The notes: generated by a model not told the origin, from the sequence alone. Counted from the stretch's first letter, positions 31,508-39,948 are shown. The stretch is 43,558 bases of DNA from JAWOJB01 sp046484325 (GCA_046484325.1 JAWOJB010000092.1:1-43558); one strand, 5' to 3'. Numbers and translations are program-made.

Positions 31508-31560
31508 CCGAACCGCGGGCCCCTCACCACACTGGGTGTGTTCACCAACCCTGGGTTGGT
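31508..31560 (-). repeat. Copy B of the 53-bp repeated intergenic element
   Basis: Aligns without gaps to 11780-11728 with 43 of 53 identities by hand count, same orientation relative to the gene that follows (pncB here, the VWA gene there). It includes most of the 33-bp palindrome and the expected -35 region of pncB. Confidence 0.7.
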
Positions 31561-31568
31561 GAACACAC
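31536..31568. promoter_or_regulatory. Perfect 33-bp palindrome between pncB and pncA
   Basis: Left arm GTGTGTTCACCAACCC (31536-31551), a single T, and the exact complementary right arm (31553-31568). It lies upstream of both leaderless promoters of divergent NAD-salvage genes, so an operator for a common regulator is the simplest reading. It does not resemble an operator I can name. Confidence 0.65.
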
Positions 31569-31612
31569 GGATCGTGGTCACCGGCCCACAGTTCGGGCGA
31601 CGCGCAGGGAGG

Positions 31613-31618
31613 TACGCT
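31613..31618 (+). promoter_or_regulatory. -10 box TACGCT of pncA (leaderless)
   Basis: TACGCT is 6 nt before ATG 31625. Confidence 0.6.
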
Positions 31619-31624
31619 CGGAGC

Positions 31625-32209
31625 ATGCAGAGTTACGACGCCGCCACCGCCCTCGTCGTCGTGGACTGCCAGAACGACTTCGCCGACCCGGGCGGCTCGC
31701 TCTACGTCCGGGGTGGCGAGGACGTCGTCGTCGCGGTGAACGCCGAGGTGGTCCGCGCCCTCGCCGCCGGCGCCTTCGTGGTCTATACCCAGGACTGGCA
31801 CCCCGAGTCCACCCCCCACTTCGCCAAGGACGGGGGGATCTGGCCGGTCCACTGCGTCGGCGAGACCTGGGGGGCCGAGCTCCACCCCCGGCTGCTGGTG
31901 GCGGGCCCCGTCGTCCGCAAGGGCGCCGCCGGTGAGGACGGCTACTCGGGGTTCACCATGCGGGATCCGGAGACGGGCGAGACCACCACCACCGAGATGG
32001 AGGATCTGCTGCGCCGGGCGGGGTCGACCCGGGTGGTCGTGGCGGGGCTGGCGCTCGACTATTGCGTCAAGGCCACCGCTCTCGACGCCACCGGCCTCGG
32101 CCATCCGACCCGGGTCCCGCTCGGGCTGACCGCCGCGGTCGACCTCGAGCCGGGGGACGGTGAGCGGGCGGCCGCCGAACTACGCGGCGCTGGGGTCGAG
32201 GTCGGTTGA
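31625..32209 (+). CDS. pncA: Nicotinamidase
   Basis: A 194-residue isochorismatase-fold enzyme that hydrolyses nicotinamide to nicotinate and ammonia. The catalytic triad is visible as Asp14 (VVVDCQNDF), Lys99 (VVRKG) and Cys147 (ALDYCVKAT). Metal ligands are Asp57, His59 and His65 (QDWHPESTPHF). The ATG at 31625 follows the -10 box by 6 nt. It is divergent from pncB, the next enzyme of the pathway. Its last 30 bp overlap the tail of the convergent TauE-like gene. Confidence 0.95.
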   Translation: MQSYDAATALVVVDCQNDFADPGGSLYVRGGEDVVVAVNAEVVRALAAGAFVVYTQDWHPESTPHFAKDGGIWPVHCVGETWGAELHPRLLVAGPVVRKGAAGEDGYSGFTMRDPETGETTTTEMEDLLRRAGSTRVVVAGLALDYCVKATALDATGLGHPTRVPLGLTAAVDLEPGDGERAAAELRGAGVEVG

Positions 32210-32578
32210 CCGGCGGCTCCACCACTCCTGCCAGAGCATCCGGCCGCCGCTGAACAGCACGAGTAGCCCGAACAGCCGCCTGAGCAGCGCCGGGTCAAGG
32301 GCGAGCGCCGCCCGGGCCCCCAGCCAGGCGGCGGCCGCTCCACTCACCCCGATCAGGAGGGCGGTGGGCAGGTGCACCCGGCGGTTGCGGACATTGGCCA
32401 CGGTGCCCGACACCGAGGTGAAGAGGATCGCCAGCAGCGAGGTCCCCTGTGCCACCGCCTGCTCCATCCCGAGGAGCTCGGTCATCGCCGGCACCATCAC
32501 CACGCCCCCGCCCACTCCGGCCAGGCCGGAGGCGACGCCGGCCACGAGGCCGATGACGACCGCCAGGAAGGCCGTCAC
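32180..32578 (-). CDS. Half-size TauE/SafE-family membrane protein (second of pair)
   Basis: A 132-residue protein with four hydrophobic segments, equal to one half of a normal ~250-residue TauE/SafE anion exporter. It carries the repeat motif GVGGGVVMVP near residues 21-30. GTG 32578 overlaps the stop of the preceding half-size gene by 4 nt (GTGA), so both halves are probably made together and pair as a heterodimer. Possible substrates for the family include sulfite and organosulfonates. The frame extends far upstream but only as antisense of other genes. The 3' end overlaps pncA by 30 bp. Confidence 0.85.
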   Translation of the reverse strand: MTAFLAVVIGLVAGVASGLAGVGGGVVMVPAMTELLGMEQAVAQGTSLLAILFTSVSGTVANVRNRRVHLPTALLIGVSGAAAAWLGARAALALDPALLRRLFGLLVLFSGGRMLWQEWWSRRSTDLDPSAA

Positions 32579-32949
32579 GGCACCAGCATCCTCAGCCCCG
32601 CCGCCACCAACACGACGGCGAACACGATCCGCAGTACCGAGGAGGACAGGCGGTGCATGAGCTGGGCCCCGGCATAGGCGCCGGCCAGGCCGCCGATGCC
32701 GAGGGCGAGACCGACACCCAGATCCACGCTGCCCGCCAATCCGTAGGTCAAGGCCCCCGAGATGGCGATCACGAAGATCGCCGCCAGTGAGGTGGCATGG
32801 GCGGTGTGCCGGTCGACCCGCAACAGCCAGATCAGGAGCGGCACCATGACGATGCCTCCGCCCACCCCGAAGAACCCACTCAAGAGACCGCCGGTCACCC
32901 CGACACCCACCACCCGGGCCGGGGAGATCGAGCGAGAGGGTTCGGCCAC
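32575..32949 (-). CDS. Half-size TauE/SafE-family membrane protein (first of pair)
   Basis: A 124-residue protein with four hydrophobic segments and the family motif GVGGGIVMVPLL near residues 28-39. It is the companion of the 132-residue half-size protein encoded next, with a 4-nt overlap. The arrangement equals a full TauE/SafE exporter split between two genes, each providing one of the two internal repeats. The GTG start at 32949 has TACGCT 6 nt upstream (leaderless). It is divergent from the FAD oxidoreductase gene. Confidence 0.87.
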   Translation of the reverse strand: MAEPSRSISPARVVGVGVTGGLLSGFFGVGGGIVMVPLLIWLLRVDRHTAHATSLAAIFVIAISGALTYGLAGSVDLGVGLALGIGGLAGAYAGAQLMHRLSSSVLRIVFAVVLVAAGLRMLVP

Positions 32950-32955
32950 CCGGCG

Positions 32956-32961
32956 AGCGTA
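32956..32961 (-). promoter_or_regulatory. -10 box TACGCT of TauE pair (leaderless)
   Basis: TACGCT is 6 nt before GTG 32949 on the minus strand. Confidence 0.6.
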
Positions 32962-32974
32962 CCGGCGGCAGAGC

Positions 32975-32980
32975 TAGCGT
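32975..32980 (+). promoter_or_regulatory. -10 box TAGCGT of FAD oxidoreductase gene (leaderless)
   Basis: TAGCGT is 6 nt before GTG 32987. The two divergent -10 boxes are only 13 bp apart, so both promoters must compete for the same DNA. Confidence 0.6.
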
Positions 32981-32986
32981 CGAGTC

Positions 32987-34129
32987 GTGGTGGTGAACCG
33001 CTTCGACGTGATGGTGATCGGCGGCGGGATCGCCGGGATGGGGGCGGCGGCGTTCCTGTCGGAACGGGCCTCGGTGGTGCTTCTCGAACAGGAGGCACAG
33101 CTCGCCCATCACACCACAGGACGGTCGGCGGCGCTCCTCTTCGAGAACTACGGACACACGTCGATCCGCCCCCTCACCAGGGTGAGCCGGCCCTGGTTGG
33201 AGAACCCACCGGACGGGCTGGTCGACGCCCCGCTCCTCTCCGAGCGGGGGGCCCTGACGTTCGGGCGGCCCGATCAGCTGTCGACCCTCGAGCGGCTGCA
33301 CGCCGCGGGCCGCGCCGCCGGCACCGCGGTGGAGTGGCTCGACGAGACGGGCGTCCGGTCGCTGTGGCCAGAGATCCGTCCTGGCCATGCCGAGGCGGGG
33401 GTGTGGGAGCCGGGCGCCCGCGACCTCGACGTCGCCGCCATCCACCAGGCATTCGTGCGTGCGATGCGCCGTCAGGGCGGGGGGATCCACCGGTCGACCC
33501 CGGTCCGCGAGCTGCGACGAGCGAATGGGATGTGGCAGGCGGCAACCGGCGCCGGCAGATTCGAAGGTGAGATCGTCGTCGACGCCGCCGGAGCATGGGG
33601 GGATCAGGTCGCCCGGATGGCGGGCGTCGCTCCGGTCGGGCTGCGACCGCTGCGGCGGACGGCGTTCATGGTGCCCGGCTCGGTCGATCTCGAACGGCGG
33701 CCGATGGCCGTCGACGCCGACCACGACTTCTACGTCAAGCCCGACGGCACCCAGCTCCTCTGTTCGCCGGCCGACGAGACGCCGTCGGAGCCGTGTGACG
33801 CCCGCCCCGAAGAGGCGGAGGTGGCCCTGGCCATCGAGCGGATCAACGCCGCCACCACCCTCGGTATCGTCACGGTCCGGTCGGCCTGGGCCGGGCTGCG
33901 GACCTTCGCCCCCGACGGGGGCATGGTCGTTGGGTTCGACGACCGGGTCGATGGGTTCTGCTGGCTGGTCGGGCAGGGCGGTACGGGCATCCAGACCGCC
34001 CCGGGCGCCTCCCGGCTGGTCGCCGACCTGGTTCTCGACGGACGTGTCTCCCCGGAGCTCGAGGAGGCGGGGGTCGACCTCGCGGCGCTGGGACCGGAAC
34101 GGATCAGGAAGGAGAAGCCGGATGGCTGA
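32987..34129 (+). CDS. FAD-dependent oxidoreductase (DAO family)
   Basis: A 380-residue flavoprotein of the glycine oxidase/D-amino acid oxidase family. The dinucleotide-binding motif is VIGGGIAGMGAAAFL near residues 8-22, a second conserved stretch HHTTGRSAALLFENYG follows, and the C-terminal FAD segment reads WLVGQGGTGIQTAPG. It should oxidise an amine or amino acid. Substrate is unknown. It overlaps the MBL gene by 8 nt and they are likely cotranscribed. Confidence 0.92.
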   Translation: MVVNRFDVMVIGGGIAGMGAAAFLSERASVVLLEQEAQLAHHTTGRSAALLFENYGHTSIRPLTRVSRPWLENPPDGLVDAPLLSERGALTFGRPDQLSTLERLHAAGRAAGTAVEWLDETGVRSLWPEIRPGHAEAGVWEPGARDLDVAAIHQAFVRAMRRQGGGIHRSTPVRELRRANGMWQAATGAGRFEGEIVVDAAGAWGDQVARMAGVAPVGLRPLRRTAFMVPGSVDLERRPMAVDADHDFYVKPDGTQLLCSPADETPSEPCDARPEEAEVALAIERINAATTLGIVTVRSAWAGLRTFAPDGGMVVGFDDRVDGFCWLVGQGGTGIQTAPGASRLVADLVLDGRVSPELEEAGVDLAALGPERIRKEKPDG

Positions 34130-34709
34130 GCTGGGACTGCCCGAGGTGCAACAGGCGGAGGTGACGGTCCTCCACGAGGGCTACGCCGGCGAGCGGGTCG
34201 GATCCACCGTGGGACTCGTGGTCGAGCCGGGGTTTGTGGTCGTGATCGACCCGGGGATGGTGCGGGACCGCTCGATGATCCTCGACCCGCTGTTCGCCCA
34301 CGACCTGCGCCCCGAGGACGTCACCGACGTGGTGTTCAGCCATCATCATCCGGACCACACGCTTCACGCCGCCCTCTTCGACGAGGCCCGCTTCCACGAC
34401 CACTGGGCCATCTATCGGCGTGACGTGTGGACCTCCCGTGATGCCGACGGCTTCTCGGTCTCCCCGAGCGTCCGATTGGCGGCCACCCCGGGCCACACGC
34501 CGCAGGACATCACGACACTCGTCGGTACCTCCGCCGGCATCGTGGCGTTCACCCACCTGTGGTGGCACAGCGGGGGCCCGGCCGAGGACCCCAGGGCGAC
34601 CGACCCTGGGCAGCTCCATCTGCACCGATCCCGGGTGCTCGAGGTGGCGGGGGTCGTCATCCCCGGCCATGGGCCGTCCTTCCGGCCGGACGACACCACC
34701 CCCCGCTGA
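34122..34709 (+). CDS. MBL-fold metal-dependent hydrolase
   Basis: A 195-residue metallo-beta-lactamase-fold protein. The metal motif is FSHHHPDHTLH, and the further ligands are in ATPGHTP and VIPGHGP. It resembles small single-domain MBL proteins (MBLAC1-like). ATG 34122 has AGGAG 9 nt upstream and overlaps the oxidoreductase stop by 8 nt, so translation is coupled. Reaction unknown. Confidence 0.9.
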   Translation: MAELGLPEVQQAEVTVLHEGYAGERVGSTVGLVVEPGFVVVIDPGMVRDRSMILDPLFAHDLRPEDVTDVVFSHHHPDHTLHAALFDEARFHDHWAIYRRDVWTSRDADGFSVSPSVRLAATPGHTPQDITTLVGTSAGIVAFTHLWWHSGGPAEDPRATDPGQLHLHRSRVLEVAGVVIPGHGPSFRPDDTTPR

Positions 34710-34744
34710 CGGTACCGTCGGGCCCGCTGAGCGAGGAGCGTCCG

Positions 34745-35227
34745 ATGAGCGAGATCGACCCCCGGCGGTTCCGGACCGCCTGCGGGCAGTTCCTGACCGG
34801 CGTCACGATCGTGACCACCCTCGATGCCGCCGGGTCTCCGGCAGGGCTCACCGCCAACTCGTTCACCTCGGTCTCGCTGCATCCCCCTCTCGTACTCGTC
34901 TGCCTGGGCAGGGACTCGCTCACGATCGAGGCCTTCGAGGCGGGGAACGGGTTCGCCGTCCACGTGCTGGCCACCGACCAGCAACCCCTCGCCCAGCGCT
35001 TCTCGACCAAGGGGATCGAGCGCTTCGAGGGCGTCGACTGGTCACCAGGGCGGAGTGGCATCCCGGTCATCTCCGGGGCACTGGCGGTCTTCGAGTGCGA
35101 CCCCGCCGCCACCTACGACGGAGGCGACCACGTCATCCAGGTCGGCCAGGTGCGGGCGATGACGTTCGAGGACACCGACACGGCCGCCCTCGGCTACTTC
35201 CGCGGCCGGTACGTGACCTCTCCCTGA
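34745..35227 (+). CDS. Flavin reductase family protein
   Basis: A 160-residue FMN-binding split-barrel protein of the HpaC/NADH:flavin oxidoreductase type (RTACGQFLTGVTIVTT, GLTANSFTSVSLHPPLVLVCL, FAVHVLATDQQPLAQRFS). Such enzymes supply reduced flavin to partner monooxygenases or act on their own. ATG 34745 has GAGGAG 7 nt upstream and a TACCGT -10 box at 34713-34718, so this gene has a short leader, unlike many neighbours. It lies 35 nt after the MBL gene. Confidence 0.92.
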   Translation: MSEIDPRRFRTACGQFLTGVTIVTTLDAAGSPAGLTANSFTSVSLHPPLVLVCLGRDSLTIEAFEAGNGFAVHVLATDQQPLAQRFSTKGIERFEGVDWSPGRSGIPVISGALAVFECDPAATYDGGDHVIQVGQVRAMTFEDTDTAALGYFRGRYVTSP

Positions 35228-35240
35228 GGCGCCGCGGGCC

Positions 35241-35705
35241 TCAGCCCACCTCGACGAACACGAACCCGGCCACCTCCCGGTTGCCGGTGTAGGCCCGATC
35301 GACGATGCGATAGACGCCTGCGGCGGCCTCGGGCACTCGGATCCTCGTGGCGTTGGGGACGGCGTAGCCGACGGCGGGGACGGTCGTGGTCTCACCGGGC
35401 ACGACCTCGAGCGTTACCGACTCCCTGACCACCTGATGGGTGACGACCCACCCCGATCCGTCCCAGCACTGCCATTCGAGCCCGGCACCCACCAGCGCCT
35501 CGGCGCCCAGGCCCTCGGCCGAGATCGACAGGACGGCCTCGGAGCCGGCCGCCACAGGATTCGGCTCGAGGGTGAGGGCGAGCGCCGACTCCTCGGAGAG
35601 CTCGCCGGGCGGCGGGGCCATGCAGTCGGTGGTCGGGTCCGTCGCACATGCCGCCACCAGGACCGCGACCATCAGCCCGGCTCCGAGCCTGTGGGTGGTC
35701 ACCAT
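35241..35705 (-). CDS. Small lipoprotein of unknown function
   Basis: A 154-residue protein with a signal peptide and lipobox (LMVAVLVAACATDP). The mature part is beta-rich with an immunoglobulin-like look (LALTLEPNPVAAGSEAVLSIS, GVYRIVDRAYTGNREVAGFVF). No specific family is recognised. The start is ATG 35705, overlapping the end of the TPM gene; GTG 35702 (GTGA overlap) is equally possible. It is cotranscribed with that gene. Confidence 0.8.
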   Translation of the reverse strand: MVTTHRLGAGLMVAVLVAACATDPTTDCMAPPPGELSEESALALTLEPNPVAAGSEAVLSISAEGLGAEALVGAGLEWQCWDGSGWVVTHQVVRESVTLEVVPGETTTVPAVGYAVPNATRIRVPEAAAGVYRIVDRAYTGNREVAGFVFVEVG

Positions 35706-37996
35706 CCCGAGCCTCCCCCGCCGCCGATCCTCCCGCCGAACCCTCCTCCCCCGCCGAACCCTCCGAACCCTCCGCCGAAGGGGCCACTGCTCCCCCAGGT
35801 GGAGCCGGCGGCGCCGCCGGCTCCGAACCCGCCCCCACCGCCGAAGCCGCCGAACCACGAGTCCCGGTTCCGGCTCCACGAGGTGTCCCGGTAGACCGGG
35901 CGCCAACCGAGCGAGCCGCTCACCCCCCGGGTGATGACCCAGTGGTAGTAGAAGAGGAAGAACGGGTCGAAGCTCCGCACGTCGGCGGGGATCGGTCGGC
36001 CGGTCCAGGTGTCCTCTCCCCGTCCGGTGCCGGCGTGGGCGAGCTCGGGGGCGTAGCGGTCGGCATCGTCGATGCTCGACCGGGCCAGCGCCTGGCGCTG
36101 TGCGGCGTAGGCGAGCGCAAAGGCCCGCGGACCGCGGGGGTCGGAGGCGCCGAAGGCGGCGGCGACGTCGGCGTACGAGCCCTCCAGGCCGACCGCGTCG
36201 AGCGCCGCCCTGGCCTCCTGCCAGCGCCGGAGGGCCTGGGCCGGCTCGAGCGAGAGGGCGAGCACGGCGGCGATGGTGCGGCGCCCATCGGCGACCACGT
36301 CCTCGCCGGCGAGCTCCTCCAGCAGCTCTCGGTAGGCGGCGATCGCCCGGTCGCCCCGGCGCACGAGAGCGGCGGCGATCGACACCGGCAGCCCCAGCGC
36401 GTCGGCCTCCTGGCGCGCCTCCGCCCGCTCCTCGGGGGTGCGGAGCCCGGCGAGGGCATACTCGACCGACAATGGCGGGTCCTCGCCCGCCCGGCGGGCC
36501 CCCCGGTAGGCATCGACGAACTCGGGCAGTGCCTCCTCGTCGTTGTTCATGAGCAGGAAGGCGGCAACCGCCGGCAGATCGAGCCCGTCGTCGGCGAGCT
36601 CCTTGCCCTCGGCCTGCAGCCGGTCCAGGAGCCCCTGGTACCGGCGGACCGCCTCCTCGGGGTCGTCGTCGAAGTCGGTGAGGGCGGCCGCCACCGCCGG
36701 TCGGGCCTCCACCGGCGGCAGAACCTCGTAGAGCCGTTCCATCCGCCCCGCCTTCTCGGCGGCGGTGGCGTAGGCCCCCTCCAGGTCGGCGACCGACTCA
36801 TCGAGAGGATGGTCGGCGTCGAGCAGGGGGCGGGCCTGGAGGAGCCGCTCCCCCAGGTCGGTGACGACGGCCGCTCCGATCGGGGTGGGACGGCTGCGCC
36901 GGGCGACTTCTCGGGCCAGCCTCCGGGTCGCCTCGGCCACCCGGTACGGGCGGAGCGAGTCGACCAGCCCCGACAGCTGCCCGCGGAGCACCTCGAACTC
37001 GGCGTCTCCGGGCGCCTCGACGGCCTGGCGGGCGGTGGTCTGCACCGACTCCTCGAGCAGGTCCTGCTCCCCCGACACGCGCATTTCCAGCGGCAGCTCG
37101 CGGTACTCGGCCAGCTTGGCCTCGTCGCCGAAAGCCAGGGCGCCGGCTTTCCATGCCGCGGTCAGCGCCTCGGCGTCGGTCGGGAGGGCGCCGCCGGCCA
37201 GGGTCGCCACCGCCTCGAGAGCCCGACCGGTGGAGACCGGCGCCGCCTGCTCCGGGCGAGGGAGGAAGAAGTCACCGGGCAGCACGACCTCGTGGCCCGA
37301 CGGGTTGAGCCGGGCCAGCTGCTCGTCGACCAGACGGCGCCGGCGCTCGACGATCTCGCGTTCACGCCGCCGCCGGTCGGATCGGACGCCGGTGATCACC
37401 GCCCCGCCGAAGCCGCCCGCCACCACGAGCCCGATGAGGGCGAGCGGCACCCACAGTCCCAGCGAGCTGCCGGAGGTGGTCGGAGCCGTCGTGGGAGTGG
37501 TGGTGTCTCCGCCGAGCACCTGGTCGAGCCCCCCGGCGATGGCGGCGATGCCACCGTCGAAGTCGCCGTCGGCGAAGAACGAGTCTCCCAGGCTCGCCAC
37601 GAACGACAGCTCGCCATCGGGGATTTCGAGGCCGGAGCCGGTGACGATCTCGGTTCTCCGCTCGGCCAGCGAGACGAGCACGACGACGCCGTCGTTGCGC
37701 TCCGCCGAGCCCACCCCCCACGTGTTGCCCAGCTCCTCGGCGAAGCGCCGGGGGTCGAGACCCTGGGAGTCGGGCACGACCACGACCGCGATCTCGTTGC
37801 CGGTGCGCTCGACGACCCTGCCCACCGCCCGCTCGAGCCGCTCGTCGTCGACCACGACGCCGGCCGTGTCGGTGACCCACCCGGCGCACGTGATGCCCCG
37901 GTACTCGGGGCAGGTGGGGGCCTCCTGGGCGGCGGCCGGGGTGGAGACGGCGAGCCCGAGCAGCACCACGACGAGGAGGCGACGCAGGGTCGGCAT
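35699..37996 (-). CDS. TPM-domain (YgcG-like) membrane-anchored protein with Gly-rich tail
   Basis: A 765-residue protein. It has a signal peptide (residues 1-23, LLVVVLLGLAVSTPAAAQ), a TPM domain (about 35-150, VTDTAGVVVDDERLERAV to FVASLGDSFFADGDFDGGI), a Thr-rich linker, one membrane helix (about 178-198), then a long helical cytoplasmic region and a C-terminal glycine-rich tail of about 50 residues (GGFGGGGGFGAGG type). TPM proteins occur in envelope maintenance and in photosystem repair. The ATG at 37996 has TACTCT 7 nt upstream. The frame runs on upstream without stop to 39097, but that part is antisense of the lyase gene. Confidence 0.88.
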   Translation of the reverse strand: MPTLRRLLVVVLLGLAVSTPAAAQEAPTCPEYRGITCAGWVTDTAGVVVDDERLERAVGRVVERTGNEIAVVVVPDSQGLDPRRFAEELGNTWGVGSAERNDGVVVLVSLAERRTEIVTGSGLEIPDGELSFVASLGDSFFADGDFDGGIAAIAGGLDQVLGGDTTTPTTAPTTSGSSLGLWVPLALIGLVVAGGFGGAVITGVRSDRRRREREIVERRRRLVDEQLARLNPSGHEVVLPGDFFLPRPEQAAPVSTGRALEAVATLAGGALPTDAEALTAAWKAGALAFGDEAKLAEYRELPLEMRVSGEQDLLEESVQTTARQAVEAPGDAEFEVLRGQLSGLVDSLRPYRVAEATRRLAREVARRSRPTPIGAAVVTDLGERLLQARPLLDADHPLDESVADLEGAYATAAEKAGRMERLYEVLPPVEARPAVAAALTDFDDDPEEAVRRYQGLLDRLQAEGKELADDGLDLPAVAAFLLMNNDEEALPEFVDAYRGARRAGEDPPLSVEYALAGLRTPEERAEARQEADALGLPVSIAAALVRRGDRAIAAYRELLEELAGEDVVADGRRTIAAVLALSLEPAQALRRWQEARAALDAVGLEGSYADVAAAFGASDPRGPRAFALAYAAQRQALARSSIDDADRYAPELAHAGTGRGEDTWTGRPIPADVRSFDPFFLFYYHWVITRGVSGSLGWRPVYRDTSWSRNRDSWFGGFGGGGGFGAGGAAGSTWGSSGPFGGGFGGFGGGGGFGGRIGGGGGSGW

Positions 37997-38003
37997 CGCC
38001 CCC

Positions 38004-38009
38004 AGAGTA
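38004..38009 (-). promoter_or_regulatory. -10 box TACTCT of TPM gene (leaderless)
   Basis: TACTCT is 7 nt before ATG 37996 on the minus strand. Confidence 0.5.
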
Positions 38010-38059
38010 TCCGGACCGGTGGGTACCATCGCCCGTCGACGGCGAGCGTGGAGCAGGGC

Positions 38060-38974
38060 GTGCCATCCGAGAGGGTCGAGATCATCGACGTCGCCCCCCG
38101 CGACGGCCTCCAGAACGAGTCGACGCTCCTGGCCACCGAGGTCAAGGTCGAGCTCGTCACCCGGCTGGTCGATGCCGGCATCCGCCGGTTGGAGGCCACG
38201 TCGTTCGTCCACCCCAAGCTCGTACCGGCGATGGCCGACGCCGAGGCGGTGATGGCCTCGCTCCCCCGGCACCCTGACGTCTCCTACATCGGCCTGGTAC
38301 TCAACGAGAAGGGACTCGATCGGGCCCTCGCCGCCGGGGTGGACGAGATCGGCTACGCGGTCGTCGCCACCGACACGTTCTCGCAGCGGAACCAGGGCAC
38401 CACCACCGACGCGGGCATCGAGGTGTGGAAGCGGATCGCCGCCCGGGCCAGGGAGGCCGGGGTCGGCGCCGGGCTGGTCGTGTCCACCGCCTTCGGATGC
38501 CCGTTCGAAGGCGAGGTGGCGGTGAGCAAGGTCGTGGACGTCGTCGAGCGCTGCCTCGAGGTGCCGCCGAACCGGCTCAGCCTGGCCGACACGATCGGGG
38601 TGGCGACGCCGGCCGACGTGGTCGAGCGCTTCGGGGCGATCTCCGGCCTGGTGCCTGCCGGTGTGCAGCTCGGCTCCCACTTCCACAACACCCGTGGCAC
38701 CGGCATCGCCAACGCCTACGCGGCGCTCGAGGTCGGGGTCCGGAGCTTCGACGCCTCGCTGGGAGGGGTGGGCGGATGCCCGTTCGCCCCCAACGCCACC
38801 GGCAACATCTGCACCGAGGACCTCGTCTACATGCTCCACCGGATGGGGTTCGACACCGGCCTCGACCTGGAGGCCCTCGCCGACTCCGCCCGCTGGCTGG
38901 CCGGCCATTTGGGTGGCTCGGTGGTCGGGCTCTACGCCAAGGCCGGCCCGTTCCCCCGCCCTGCGTCCGGGTGA
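38060..38974 (+). CDS. mvaB: Hydroxymethylglutaryl-CoA lyase
   Basis: A 304-residue TIM-barrel lyase of the HMGL-like family that splits HMG-CoA (or a close analogue) to acetyl-CoA and acetoacetate, as in leucine breakdown. Motifs: DVAPRDGLQNE with the catalytic Arg and Asp at the N-terminus, SHFHNTRGTG with two metal histidines, and the cysteine loop LGGVGGCPFAPNATGN. GTG 38060 was selected for the GGAG 6 nt upstream; GTG 38048 is the alternative. No other leucine-degradation gene is in the window, so a related acyl-CoA substrate is possible. Confidence 0.9.
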   Translation: MPSERVEIIDVAPRDGLQNESTLLATEVKVELVTRLVDAGIRRLEATSFVHPKLVPAMADAEAVMASLPRHPDVSYIGLVLNEKGLDRALAAGVDEIGYAVVATDTFSQRNQGTTTDAGIEVWKRIAARAREAGVGAGLVVSTAFGCPFEGEVAVSKVVDVVERCLEVPPNRLSLADTIGVATPADVVERFGAISGLVPAGVQLGSHFHNTRGTGIANAYAALEVGVRSFDASLGGVGGCPFAPNATGNICTEDLVYMLHRMGFDTGLDLEALADSARWLAGHLGGSVVGLYAKAGPFPRPASG

Positions 38975-39029
38975 CGCACGCCGGGAACCCGGCATTGTCC
39001 TCGAGCGACGCTCCGCCCGAGCGGCGACG

Positions 39030-39948
39030 ATGGCGGTCACGACGACCCTGAAGATCATCCCGCTGGTGGCGATGGCCACGATCGGGCTCTTCTTCATGAA
39101 CCTCGATCACTTCACGCCGTTCAACCCGAGCGGGGGCTCGATCTTCGCCACCGTCACCGCGGTGGCGGTGATCACCCTGTGGGCGCTTATCGGTCTCGAG
39201 TCGGCGACCGTGCCTGCCGAGGACGTGGTAGACCCCGAGCGGACTATCCCCCGGGCCACCGTGCCGGGGACGATCGTGGCGGCGGCCATCTACATCCTGG
39301 CGACGACGGCCGTTCTGCGGATCGTGCCGATCGGCACGCTGGCCACGTCCACCGCCCCGTTCGCCGATCCCGCCGAGCTGCATTCGGGGGATGGGCCGCG
39401 CACGCTGGTGGCGTTGGCGCGGTGATCTCCACGTTCTCTTGTCTCAACGGCTGGATCCTGCTGCAGGGCCAGATCCCGCGGTCGGCGCCACGTGATCGGC
39501 TGTTCCCGTCGGCCTTCGCCCGGTTGTCCCGCGGCGGCCCCCCCCCTGGGTCGGCCTGGTCGTGTCGAGCGCGCTCATCACGTTGTTGATGGCGGCCAAC
39601 TACACCCGGGGTCCGGTGGAGCTGTTCACGTACACGCTTCTCATCGCCACGCTCACCACCCTCATTCCCTATGCCTACTCGGCCATGGCCCAGCCCATGC
39701 TGTTCGTGACGGACCGTGAGCGATTCGAGGGCCGGCGGCTCGTGAAGGACTCGATCATCGCCTGCCTGGCGTTCGCCTACTCGGTGTGGGCGATCTACGG
39801 AGCCGGCCAGGAAGTGGTGTTCTTCGGGATGCTGTTGCTGCTGGCGCGGATCCCCGTGTACGTCTGGCTGAAGTGGTGGGGGCGGACGCCCGAGCCTGCC
39901 GTGGCGATGGAGGAGCCGGTCGAACCAAGGGTGCTCACACCGGCCTGA
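39030..39948 (+). pseudogene. Broken APC-family amino acid permease
   Basis: Three frames join to one APC permease C-terminal half: frame one from 39030 (TTLKIIPLVAMATIGLFF...FTPFNPSGGS to RTLVALAR-stop at 39425), frame two (AVISTFSCLNGWILLQGQIPRS), and frame three from about 39548 (WVGLVVSSALITLLMAANYTRG to the stop at 39948). One G is missing near 39412 and one C from the C9 tract at 39538-39546. The first half of the protein (about six helices) is absent, cut next to the lyase gene. It resembles arginine/agmatine-type antiporters. Clear decay, unless the indels are assembly errors. Confidence 0.85.

Noticed and set aside
36543..36731. Short serine/arginine-rich frames inside the TPM gene
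   Set aside because: They are antisense shadows produced by GC-rich codons.
35648..38059. A very long + strand open frame leading into the HMG-CoA lyase gene
   Set aside because: It is antisense to the well-supported TPM-domain protein gene and has no family-like sequence. The lyase homology begins only at about 38060.
37997..39097. Upstream extension of the TPM protein frame on the minus strand
   Set aside because: It is antisense to the lyase gene; the signal peptide and leaderless -10 place the start at 37996.
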